Source of the DNA: Chondrocystis sp. NIES-4102
GTDB lineage: Bacteria > Cyanobacteriota > Cyanobacteriia > Cyanobacteriales > Xenococcaceae
DNA: 64,000 bases
NCBI GenBank assembly: GCA_002368355.1
Contig: AP018281.1
Location: 4,340,001-4,404,000, forward strand
Direction of reading: 5' to 3'
Of this stretch, positions 36,845-44,731 are shown piece by piece; within the stretch, counting starts at the first letter, position 1; the number at the start of each line of letters is the position of its first letter. The notes beneath the pieces were generated by a model. It saw nothing but the letters and a program-made list of their open reading frames with translations, made no database searches and was not told where the DNA came from. A program made the position numbers and the translations under genes.

Positions 36845-37214
36845 AGAACATTCGATTAAAAAGACAACTCTAAATTTAACCTAATTTTTTACAGAAAAGA
36901 AAAGAAAAAAATAAATTTATATTACAAAAATTGACAGTTAGCCAATAGCTTAGTATAAACTCAGTAATTTCCTATTTATTAGTTTAATGGGTGATGTATT
37001 ACGTAATTTTTGCATTTTATCCACAAATTTAGAGACTTTTGCACCTTAAACTATAGTATTATCAAAATCTAAGCTAAATAAACGCTATATCGCAATTTTT
37101 CACCCTCAATTACTAGTTAAAATTCAACCTGGTTCTTGGCTAAATAGGTAATATATAGGGGAATTATTCCCTCAATTATTTGTCAAGGGAGTAATTACAG
37201 AAAAGGATACTTAT
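36845..37214. other. Intergenic sequence downstream of the group II intron
   Basis: AT-rich stretch of 370 bp between the hypothetical gene and the intron 3' boundary. It contains a small palindrome GGGAATTATTCCC near 37160. I see no gene, so the intron appears to sit in non-coding DNA. Confidence 0.4.
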
Positions 37215-39877
37215 ATTAAAGTCAGTAAGTGAGTTACCCCACCTACTGCTCTACAAAACGCATCATGAAACTTTCACTTCAATGCGCTCCTCAATAAAAC
37301 GGTTGTTGTCATCAATACGCTATTAGACCCTATGTAATCAACATTCCTCCTTCCCAATACCATCCTTGAGGGAGTTTTACTGGTTTAAAGGTAGGTTCGT
37401 GTGATCCGTCGGCTGATGTCTTTTTATCATGGCAATGTCGATGAAGTACCTGCAAGTTTTTATAGTAATCCGTTCCACCTTTTGATTTTGGGATAACGTG
37501 GTCTACTTCTAATACATCATCTTGTCTGAACGTTAAACCGCACCAGTTGCATTTTCCTTTTTGGGTTTTAAGCAATTTTGCTTTGCGGGATGGCATTAGG
37601 GGATTTTTTCCCATACGGGAACTCCAGTAAATTAAGTTTCCATCGTAAGGACTGACATCGCTTTTTACTTTCGTATAATGGATGATTTTTGTGTCACCAT
37701 GTGAAAGTAGCCAATTATGAATATTTCCATCTTTGGTTGTCGCGAATATCCAATTTTTACTGATGATTTTACCTTCGTTTATGTTGTAAGTTTCATATTT
37801 TTGGAAGTATTTGTTTTTACACCAATCCTTTCCTTTATTATTATGCCTACTTATTCCCCATTTAAAGAGTTTCCACCAGATTAACCAATCCATTTTTTGA
37901 AAAACTTTCTTTGACACCCCTATGGAAAAATAATTACACCATCCGCGAATAATAGGGTTAAGTTTACCTATTAATGCTTCTTGTTTCCAAGATTTGGCTT
38001 CGGTAATTATTTTTGCCAGTTGTTTATAGTGTCTTAGGATGCTTTTCTTGCTAGGCTTGATTAAGGTTTTAAAGCCTAGTGATTTTCCTCTACACTTTCC
38101 GCAGTTGTATTTTCCAACGGTATATTGTTGGACGTTAAATCCTAAAAAGTCGAATCCTTTTTTTTCAGCCCCACAATTATGTAAGGTGTGTGTAATTCGA
38201 GTTTTACTGGGTTTTAACTCTAGTCCTATCTCTTTTAGCCAGTTTGAGAGCTTTTCTTTGCTTTTCACAACTATGTCATGTTTGTGGTGGAGTACAACTA
38301 AGTCGTCTGCGTATCTAATTAGAGATATTGAGTCTCTTTTACGTTGTTTACTCATACATCCTCCATTCGGATAGGTGATGTTTTGAGTTTCCGCAAAGTC
38401 TTTGATATACTCCTCCATTCCATGCAAGGCAATATTTGCAAGTAAGGGGCTTAATACCCCGCCTTGAGGTACTCCTTTATTAGTCATGAAAAGTGTTTCT
38501 TTATCCCAGACTCCTGCCTTTAGCCAGGCTCGTATTTGTTTACGAAGCTTTGGAAATGTTTTTAGCTTTTGTAGTAATTTTCTGTGATTGATACAGTCGA
38601 AACATTGACTGATATCAGCATCAAGAACATATTTTGGTTTATATCTTGTTGCATCGAAAATTGCTGCAATAGCATCATGGCATGAGCGTCCAGGTCGAAA
38701 ACCATAGCTGTTTTTCTCGAACTTTGCTTCCCATTCTGGCTCAAGAGCTAATTTGACAAGGCATTGTATTGCTCGGTCTTTTATCGTAGGTATTCCTAAA
38801 GGTCTTGTCTCTTGTTTTTCTGGTTTGGGAATCCATACCCTTCTAACAGGAGACACTTTAGAACCCAAGTTGATTTTATCAACCAGTTCAAAACGTTGCT
38901 TTGGGGTCAGCATTTTTTTTCCGTCCACACCTGCCGTTTTTGCACCCTGGTTATCTTGGGAGACTTTACGAACCGATATTAATTTTGCACTTCTGGAGTT
39001 AATTAGTAATTTTTGGAGTCGTTTAATGTTTTTGACATTGCCACGAATGGACGCTTGATAGATACGTTTTTGAAGCTTATACAGAACCTTCTCGAATTTC
39101 TTCCAGGGTAGGTCTGCCCATTCATACTCTTGTTGTATTAATTCAACATAGTCCATAACTTATTAACTTCTACTTATGTCCCTATCTTCCGTTTCATCGT
39201 GAGTCTGTCAGCATATACTTCTTATTACAAGAAGTCTTTAGCTTCTGACTCTATCTTTATCAATTATTTCCTAGCTAATGAAACTAGATGTTACATCTTG
39301 GTTGATTACTCAGGTTTTCGACCTTTTGCCTGAGAGAAACAATTGATTTACTTCGTTCCAAATAATCTTTGTTTTGTTCTTTTAGATGGGAGTCTATTTG
39401 CCACTTTTTAGGTAACACAGATAACTCATAAGAAACTGGTTATCACCTGTTTATCAAAGGATATACCGTTTGATAATGCCTTTTTAGGTCTCCTAGCGTA
39501 TAAGCCTTTCCGCTAGTTCTAACTGGGGACAATTCAGTCAACTCCTTAGTCCTTGTTCATCATGAGAACTTGCCAACGGATTACCACATTAGGCTAGTAG
39601 TAATTTTCCGCCGTCCCCTCGCTTTACGGATTGAAGACCACTCTCTACCGCAGAGGTTTTGCTTTCACGTCTGTGTCTGACGGATTGGACTTGTGTGTTT
39701 TAAGAGATTAAGAATCTCCCTTATTTTCTTTGCTTTATAGCTCAATAAGGTTACTCACCAATAAGATTATTTAGTTATCATTGGTTGAGGATTAAAGTGC
39801 GAACTCCAGTCATATAAACTTACTCAACCAATGCCTTACATCCCCCTATATATAGGTTTCGTAAGAACGAATCGCAC
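37215..39877 (-). mobile_element. Group II intron, apparently complete (~2.66 kb)
   Basis: On the minus strand the element begins with GTGCGATTCGTTCTTACG at 39877, a GUGYG-type 5' end. Domain V folds at 37289-37254: GAGCGCAT pairs with the ATGCGTTT side, with a GAAA loop. Domain VI (37253-37215) has a 9-bp CAGTAGGTG/CACTTACTG helix and a bulged A (complement of 37222) seven bases before the predicted AT 3' end. The intron protein is encoded at 39156-37330. Both RNA and protein parts look intact, so it may be mobile. Boundaries are inferred from structure, not from an empty site; flanking coding sequence was not recognised. Confidence 0.85.
37330..39156 (-). CDS. Group II intron reverse transcriptase/maturase with HNH endonuclease
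   Basis: Intron-encoded protein of 608 residues that helps the intron splice and reinsert. It has an N-terminal RT-0 region, the RT domain with active site YADD (282-285) and supporting motifs RPLGIPTIKDRAIQ (118-131) and GVPQGGVLSPLLANI (228-242). A maturase X domain lies around 350-450 (ITEAKSWKQEALIGKLNPIIRGWCNYF, in part). The C-terminal HNH domain (536-580) has CNWC, DHVIPKSKGGTD and HRHCHDKKT. All catalytic residues are present and no frameshift is seen. It lies inside the intron RNA, as usual. Confidence 0.96.
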   Translation of the reverse strand: MDYVELIQQEYEWADLPWKKFEKVLYKLQKRIYQASIRGNVKNIKRLQKLLINSRSAKLISVRKVSQDNQGAKTAGVDGKKMLTPKQRFELVDKINLGSKVSPVRRVWIPKPEKQETRPLGIPTIKDRAIQCLVKLALEPEWEAKFEKNSYGFRPGRSCHDAIAAIFDATRYKPKYVLDADISQCFDCINHRKLLQKLKTFPKLRKQIRAWLKAGVWDKETLFMTNKGVPQGGVLSPLLANIALHGMEEYIKDFAETQNITYPNGGCMSKQRKRDSISLIRYADDLVVLHHKHDIVVKSKEKLSNWLKEIGLELKPSKTRITHTLHNCGAEKKGFDFLGFNVQQYTVGKYNCGKCRGKSLGFKTLIKPSKKSILRHYKQLAKIITEAKSWKQEALIGKLNPIIRGWCNYFSIGVSKKVFQKMDWLIWWKLFKWGISRHNNKGKDWCKNKYFQKYETYNINEGKIISKNWIFATTKDGNIHNWLLSHGDTKIIHYTKVKSDVSPYDGNLIYWSSRMGKNPLMPSRKAKLLKTQKGKCNWCGLTFRQDDVLEVDHVIPKSKGGTDYYKNLQVLHRHCHDKKTSADGSHEPTFKPVKLPQGWYWEGGMLIT

Positions 39878-39908
39878 TGCTATTGTTAGCTGTTAGCTTT
39901 TAGCTTTT

Positions 39909-39935
39909 CTCTCATTGTCCCCTTGTGGGATTACT
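39909..39935 (+). repeat. 27-nt dispersed repeat, copy 1
   Basis: Starts CTCTCATTGTCCCCTTGTGG. The identical 27 nt recur at 57086-57112, in both cases just upstream of heptamer repeats. Confidence 0.85.
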
Positions 39936-39951
39936 GTTTACTCCCCACATC

Positions 39952-40133
39952 TCCTGACTCCTGACTCCTGACTCCTACCTACTACCTACTACCTACTACC
40001 TACTACCTACTACCTACTATCGTCACGTTCGCGCTTTGGCGACCTCAAGAGCGTGCGCTCAGGGACGCTTTCCGCGCCTACTACCTACTACCTACTACCC
40101 ACTACCCACTACCTACTACCTGTCTCCTGACTC
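39952..40133. repeat. Long STRR-like heptamer tract split by a GC-rich block
   Basis: Units run TCCTGAC (three), then TACTACC (five perfect, then degenerate). A 56-bp GC-rich insert follows, then further TACTACC and TACCCAC units, ending in TGTCTCCTGAC. Short tandem heptamers are typical of many cyanobacterial genomes. There are no spacers, so it is not a CRISPR array. Confidence 0.9.
40021..40076. repeat. GC-rich hairpin element inside the heptamer tract
   Basis: The sequence departs sharply from the AT-rich surroundings. It contains the near-perfect palindrome GAGCGTGCGCTC (40049-40060) and repeated GCG-rich steps. It interrupts the TACTACC repeats, which resume immediately after it, as expected for an inserted small element. 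Confidence 0.6.
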
Positions 40134-40170
40134 AATTCTAATAACTCTGGGGATATCGGGTTATCAATTG

Positions 40171-41241
40171 CTAGCATGACAAAATTGGGCGTAGACTGTC
40201 TTCATGGGCAACAATCCAATGATAAATATCTTCTAAAGTTTGGGCTGGCTTCATTTTTGGTTGCCATTGAGTTTTTTGGATTAAGCGATCGCAATTGGTA
40301 ATATAAATTGGAATATCTCCTGTTCTTTCTGTGGTGACAGATTCTATATTAATAGTATTGCCAGTAATCTCTTGGCATAATTGAGTCATTTCGAGTAGAG
40401 AAAGATTGCTATATCTACCTCCACCAACATTTAAAATATCTCCATCTAAGGAGTCAAAATTATTAACTTGGTAATCTACTAGTCTTAATAAATCCTTGAT
40501 GTGTAGGAAATCTCTAACCTGTTTACCTGTACCACCATAGCCTATATATTTTAGGGGTTTTTGGAAATAATGAGCAGCCATCCATAAGACAACCACCCCT
40601 TGATCCACTTTTCCCATCTGCCAAGCACCTGTTAATATTCCACAGCGATTGATAATAGCTCGTAAACCAAAAGATTGGCGATATTCAGCTATTAATAGTT
40701 CTGATGCTAGCTTAGTTGTGCCATATAAAGATCGATAACTATGGATGGGAAAATCTTCATTGATTCCTTGCCAAGATACACCTGGGGTGGTTTGTTCCCT
40801 AGCTAGTTCTAATCTGGTGTTGGTTTCAACTACTTTAATCTTGGTTAGAGGTTCGATGGAATATATGCGACTGGTGGAGAGAAACAGGAGATTAGCATGG
40901 GTTTTTCTGGCTAATTCTAAAAGATTTATTGTGCCGACTAAATTGGTATCGAGAACATATTGAGGGGAATTTACACCTGCTAAAACGGAAGGTTCAGCCG
41001 AACAATCAATGATTGTATCAACATCTAATAAACTCGGATCTAAATCATCTCTAAAACGGACATCTCCATGAATAAATTCAATTCCCAATGCTTTAAAGCG
41101 TGGTAAGTTTAATTCTGATCCTCTACGTCGTAAATTGTCTAAACAGATAACCTGTGAGTCTGGATGTAGTTGCTTAAGTCCAATTGCTAGAGAACTGCCA
41201 ACGAAACCAGCACCCCCTGAAATTAAAATGCGATCGCTCAT
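40171..41241 (-). CDS. NAD-dependent nucleotide-sugar epimerase/dehydratase (SDR)
   Basis: 356-residue extended short-chain dehydrogenase. The Rossmann motif GGAGFVG is at residues 9-15 and the catalytic Tyr173/Lys177 pair in YGTTK. A Ser/Thr-rich LSTSRIY segment (121-127) supplies the active-site Ser/Thr. The overall pattern, including RCGILTGAWQMGKVDQGVV and GGTGKQVRDFLHIKDL, resembles CDP-paratose/tyvelose 2-epimerases and related UDP-sugar epimerases. It probably supplies an activated sugar for the neighbouring glycan genes. ATG start at 41241, 28 bp from the upstream membrane protein gene and likely co-transcribed. Exact substrate unknown. Confidence 0.88.
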   Translation of the reverse strand: MSDRILISGGAGFVGSSLAIGLKQLHPDSQVICLDNLRRRGSELNLPRFKALGIEFIHGDVRFRDDLDPSLLDVDTIIDCSAEPSVLAGVNSPQYVLDTNLVGTINLLELARKTHANLLFLSTSRIYSIEPLTKIKVVETNTRLELAREQTTPGVSWQGINEDFPIHSYRSLYGTTKLASELLIAEYRQSFGLRAIINRCGILTGAWQMGKVDQGVVVLWMAAHYFQKPLKYIGYGGTGKQVRDFLHIKDLLRLVDYQVNNFDSLDGDILNVGGGRYSNLSLLEMTQLCQEITGNTINIESVTTERTGDIPIYITNCDRLIQKTQWQPKMKPAQTLEDIYHWIVAHEDSLRPILSC

Positions 41242-41269
41242 CTTAAATCTTCCTGATTGTCATCATAAA

Positions 41270-42997
41270 CTACTTTAACTTGGCAACCCCTTCAATTTGA
41301 TAGGCTTTAGCATTATTAGTGTTAAAAACCCAAGCAGTGATGGAAGTGGCTTGAGAGGGAATTGTTTGGGAAGAAAAAGACGTTTCCCAGGTTAATTTTG
41401 TCTGTTGAGGATTGATCAACAGTTTAAATATATCTTTGTCATCAATTTTTAACTCTGCGATCGCCAAGGGATATGGAACTTGATCGGTGGTTTGATAGGC
41501 TAAAATTACTGTATCAAAGGATGACTGTGATGAACTAGGTAATGTCCAACCAGAAGCCAGATAAGAACCATCCGTGTTTGCCGTAAAATTAGCTAATTCT
41601 CCATACTTAGGCTGATTTTGCTGTATGGGAGTTTGCCAATCAATCTGTTTAAGCAAGCCTGGTTGTAACCAGCCAATTTGATTGACTTTTCTTGCCTGTT
41701 GAACGAGTTTATTTGCATAGGGATATATTTTTGTTGCAAGACATTCTCGATCATTAATTAGATCGATGGTTAGTAGGCAGGTTTTGCCATATACTCTTTG
41801 ATAATAAAAGTTAGTTGAGATTTTTACTCCTAATTGAAAGCTACTTATATAGGTAATTAACAAAGAAATTGAGAGGAAAGCAATGATAATTTTTAACCAA
41901 ATTTGATTGGGAATTTGAGTTAAGATAATGCCCGATAAATAAATCAAAGCCACTATCAAATAAGTAGTAAAAGTAATATACCTTGAGGATAAAGAATATT
42001 CTATTCCTATACTCATCCTGCCCATAGTTGTTAACACTGCACTAAAAACTACATATAAGCCGATTAGTAACCAGGGACAAGCTCGCTCAACAATCTCAAT
42101 GTTTTTGTTAATAACTAATATATAAAAACTAAAAATAATAAAGAGCAAGATAACAATGAAGCCAGTAATCTGACTAGCTAATAAATTTTGAGGAAATAGA
42201 GGTGATCCTAGTAAAGCAGAATAATAACTAATGGCTAAAATAGGGCGAGTAAAAATCTGGGTTACACTAGGTAAATCTGAAGGACGATGATAATCATATA
42301 GATAGACAGATAAGGTCATACTAATAGTAAGTAACCAAAAGTAAATCACCCATTTTTTAGGAAATCGATCTTGAATTGATTTTAAGAATAAAGCTGGGAA
42401 AATAATAATCCAACAGATCACACCATTGGCAAAAGAAAAAGTAGCGATCGCTGATAAAACAGCACTAGTTATTAATTTAGTTGACCAAGAACTTTGACTA
42501 AAGATAACTACTAAAGAAGTGGTAATAGCAGCAATTGAGACAAAAGTAACACCCTGAAATCCCCAGAACCAGGTTTCATATTGTATAGGACTAAAAATTA
42601 ATAAATTGCTTAAAATAAAACTAAGATAATGTTTTGTTTGATTACCAAAGGTAGCTTTACTTAAATAATAAATATTATAGGATACCAAACAAGCTAATAA
42701 AAACGTAATTAGCATTTCATATTTAGTATTCCAATTAGTTAAGTTGGCTAGAATCCAAAATATTAGCTTAGGAAACAAAGTACGACTTTCATTATGTTGT
42801 GTCATTAACTGCTCCCAAGTAATGTTATCTTGAGCAGCTTCTAAAAAGAATTTACCTGGAGTATCCCATTGATCCCAAAATGGAACATTAACACTATATC
42901 GCCAGATTAAGATTCCTAAAATTATAGGTGAGACAATTGCTAATAAAATTAATAACAACTGCTTAATTTTTAGGGATAATTTGATTGGATATACCAT
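41270..42997 (-). CDS. Polytopic membrane protein, possible glycan assembly protein
   Basis: 575 residues with about 10-11 hydrophobic membrane segments up to residue ~395. A soluble C-terminal part of ~180 residues follows (SGWTLPSSSQSSFDTVILAYQ, in part), which looks like a small beta-sandwich. A lumenal acidic loop after the first helix (VPFWDQWDTPGKFF) recalls GT-C glycosyltransferases, whose first loop carries an Asp-containing motif. I do not recognise the family with certainty. It lies within the surface-glycan cluster, 28 bp upstream of the SDR gene. GT-C activity is inference. Confidence 0.75.
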   Translation of the reverse strand: MVYPIKLSLKIKQLLLILLAIVSPIILGILIWRYSVNVPFWDQWDTPGKFFLEAAQDNITWEQLMTQHNESRTLFPKLIFWILANLTNWNTKYEMLITFLLACLVSYNIYYLSKATFGNQTKHYLSFILSNLLIFSPIQYETWFWGFQGVTFVSIAAITTSLVVIFSQSSWSTKLITSAVLSAIATFSFANGVICWIIIFPALFLKSIQDRFPKKWVIYFWLLTISMTLSVYLYDYHRPSDLPSVTQIFTRPILAISYYSALLGSPLFPQNLLASQITGFIVILLFIIFSFYILVINKNIEIVERACPWLLIGLYVVFSAVLTTMGRMSIGIEYSLSSRYITFTTYLIVALIYLSGIILTQIPNQIWLKIIIAFLSISLLITYISSFQLGVKISTNFYYQRVYGKTCLLTIDLINDRECLATKIYPYANKLVQQARKVNQIGWLQPGLLKQIDWQTPIQQNQPKYGELANFTANTDGSYLASGWTLPSSSQSSFDTVILAYQTTDQVPYPLAIAELKIDDKDIFKLLINPQQTKLTWETSFSSQTIPSQATSITAWVFNTNNAKAYQIEGVAKLK

Positions 42998-43435
42998 GTT
43001 AATTGGCGCAAAAATATTTAAAATATTGCAAATAAATTGAAATCAATAGTTAATAGCTAATAAACTGTTAGGCATTTTATTTTGTTGTTATAATTGAATG
43101 TTATACTAAATCCTGTTTAGATACGCTATTTAAAAGTTTAGGTGAGGCAATAGGCACGCTTGTATTAGGCACGCTTGTATTAGGGTTTTAGACTAATTAA
43201 AACTACAGATCGAAAGTATGTTTGGGTAATTGGATTTCGTGTCAGGCGGTCATGTAATTTTCAATTAATTTATGATGACTTAAGCTCAGAATCAGCATTT
43301 GAACTAAAATCTTAACAATCTTTAGTATTACTATCACGCTTGATAGCAAGATATACTGTTATTTTCCGCAATTTTATTACCTCAGAATATTAAGATTAAA
43401 GTAAATATTTGAATGAAATAAAATCACCACAAGCG
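42998..43435. other. Intergenic gap inside the glycan cluster
   Basis: 438 bp, AT-rich, separating two groups of cluster genes. It contains a perfect 15-bp tandem duplication at 43151-43180. A promoter for the two downstream minus-strand genes probably lies here; no clear elements were identified. Confidence 0.45.
43151..43180. repeat. 15-bp tandem duplication
   Basis: TAGGCACGCTTGTAT is repeated twice head to tail, followed by the first four bases (TAGG) of a third unit. Confidence 0.9.
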
Positions 43436-44707
43436 TTATTTATTAGTTTGAATTAAAATCTTCTTTTCTCGACGTACATAATCACCACGAGATAAGGTTT
43501 TTTCCAAGTACAAGTAAAGAGTAATAAATAAATAGCGACTACCCATTTCTTTAATTTTTAGTTTAGAAACTCCCTTCTGACGATTGCGCCAAGAGATAGG
43601 AATAATTGTATAAGAATAGCCTCTAATCATTGCTTTGATGGGCATCTCCACTGTTAAATTGAAGTGATGAGAAATTAAAGGAAAAATACCTTCAATTACT
43701 TCTCGACGATAAGCTTTAAAAGCATTAGTGGTATCGTTGTATTTTAAACCAAACAAAACTTTAATAAACAAGTTAGCTAAACGATTGATCCACAATTTAT
43801 GACCAGGATAGTCAATAACTTTACCTCCCTCAATAAAACGCGAACCAAACACACATTCATAACCTTCTTGCAGTTTGTAATAATAATTAATTAAATCATC
43901 TGGAGAATCAGAACTATCCGCCATAATGATCGCTACTGCATCACCTGAAAAGTTTTCAATTCCACATCGAACTGCAAAACCAAAACCATTAGGATAATAA
44001 TTATTGATATAACGCACCTGTGGATGATAAGTACAAATTTCTTGTAAAACTGATTCAGTGCGATCGCGACTATTATCATTAACAATCAAAATTTCGTAAG
44101 CAATTAAAGCCTCATTTAAAGTTTGAGTTAAAGATTCAACTGTTTTAGCAATATTTTCCTCTTCATTGTAGGCAGGAATGACAATTGAGAATAATTTAAT
44201 CGCCGTATTACTGTTAAGAGTTTTTATATGGTTGCTAACTTTTGTTTGGTGATGAGAACTTTCTAACCCTTCTGGATAATATAATTGCGTTTGGCGATCT
44301 TTAAATACCAAGCGATCGCTGATTAAATAATTAATGATTGCACTTAATAAAACCCCAATTATCGTATTAACACCATAATTTACCCCTAATCTATCTAAAA
44401 GGGGAAAGACAACCAAAACCCTCAATAATACTGCTGTACCTGCGGATAAATGATACAGAGGTAATTGTTTAAATAATATTGCAGAGATCCGCCATACTCC
44501 TCCAGTCCAAACCCAAAGACGATAGATAAAAAAGCTCAGAATTAGAGATAGTTCAATGGCAATGATATTAGCCAGATTACGTAACAAGCTGGTATTGAAT
44601 CCTAACCATTCAATCAAAACAAAAATTAGGAGTAAATTAAACCCTGCTGCAACACCCCCCCCAAATAAAAACTTGACTATTTTTTGTTGGAAAAATTTCA
44701 CGCTCAT
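43436..44707 (-). CDS. GtrA-like membrane domain fused to GT2 glycosyltransferase
   Basis: 423 residues. The N-terminal ~140 form four membrane helices of the GtrA type (FLFGGGVAAGFNLLLIFVL; ISDRLVFKD marks the end), a family linked to lipid-linked sugar translocation. From ~170 a family-2 glycosyltransferase of the dolichol-phosphate mannosyltransferase/GtrB type begins (FSIVIPAYNEEENIAKTVE; VNDNSRDRT; MADSSDSPDDL). It resembles a GtrA-GtrB pair joined in reverse order, which would load a sugar on an undecaprenyl carrier and help flip it. It starts 24 bp after the 798-residue membrane protein gene ends, so one operon is likely. Confidence 0.9.
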   Translation of the reverse strand: MSVKFFQQKIVKFLFGGGVAAGFNLLLIFVLIEWLGFNTSLLRNLANIIAIELSLILSFFIYRLWVWTGGVWRISAILFKQLPLYHLSAGTAVLLRVLVVFPLLDRLGVNYGVNTIIGVLLSAIINYLISDRLVFKDRQTQLYYPEGLESSHHQTKVSNHIKTLNSNTAIKLFSIVIPAYNEEENIAKTVESLTQTLNEALIAYEILIVNDNSRDRTESVLQEICTYHPQVRYINNYYPNGFGFAVRCGIENFSGDAVAIIMADSSDSPDDLINYYYKLQEGYECVFGSRFIEGGKVIDYPGHKLWINRLANLFIKVLFGLKYNDTTNAFKAYRREVIEGIFPLISHHFNLTVEMPIKAMIRGYSYTIIPISWRNRQKGVSKLKIKEMGSRYLFITLYLYLEKTLSRGDYVRREKKILIQTNK

Positions 44708-44731
44708 TTACCCCTCACCACTAAATTACAT

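Larger units (their letters stand above)
39878..40170. other. Repeat-filled intergenic region between intron and SDR gene
   Basis: 293 bp holding a 27-nt dispersed repeat (39909-39935), two heptamer tracts and the GC-rich block between them. No gene is visible. Confidence 0.6.

Noticed and set aside
38039-38374. Plus-strand 111-aa ORF inside the intron RT gene
   Set aside because: Antisense to the conserved RT domain and without motif support.
39952-40133. CRISPR array
   Set aside because: Units are 7 nt head-to-tail without spacers, and no cas gene is in the window.
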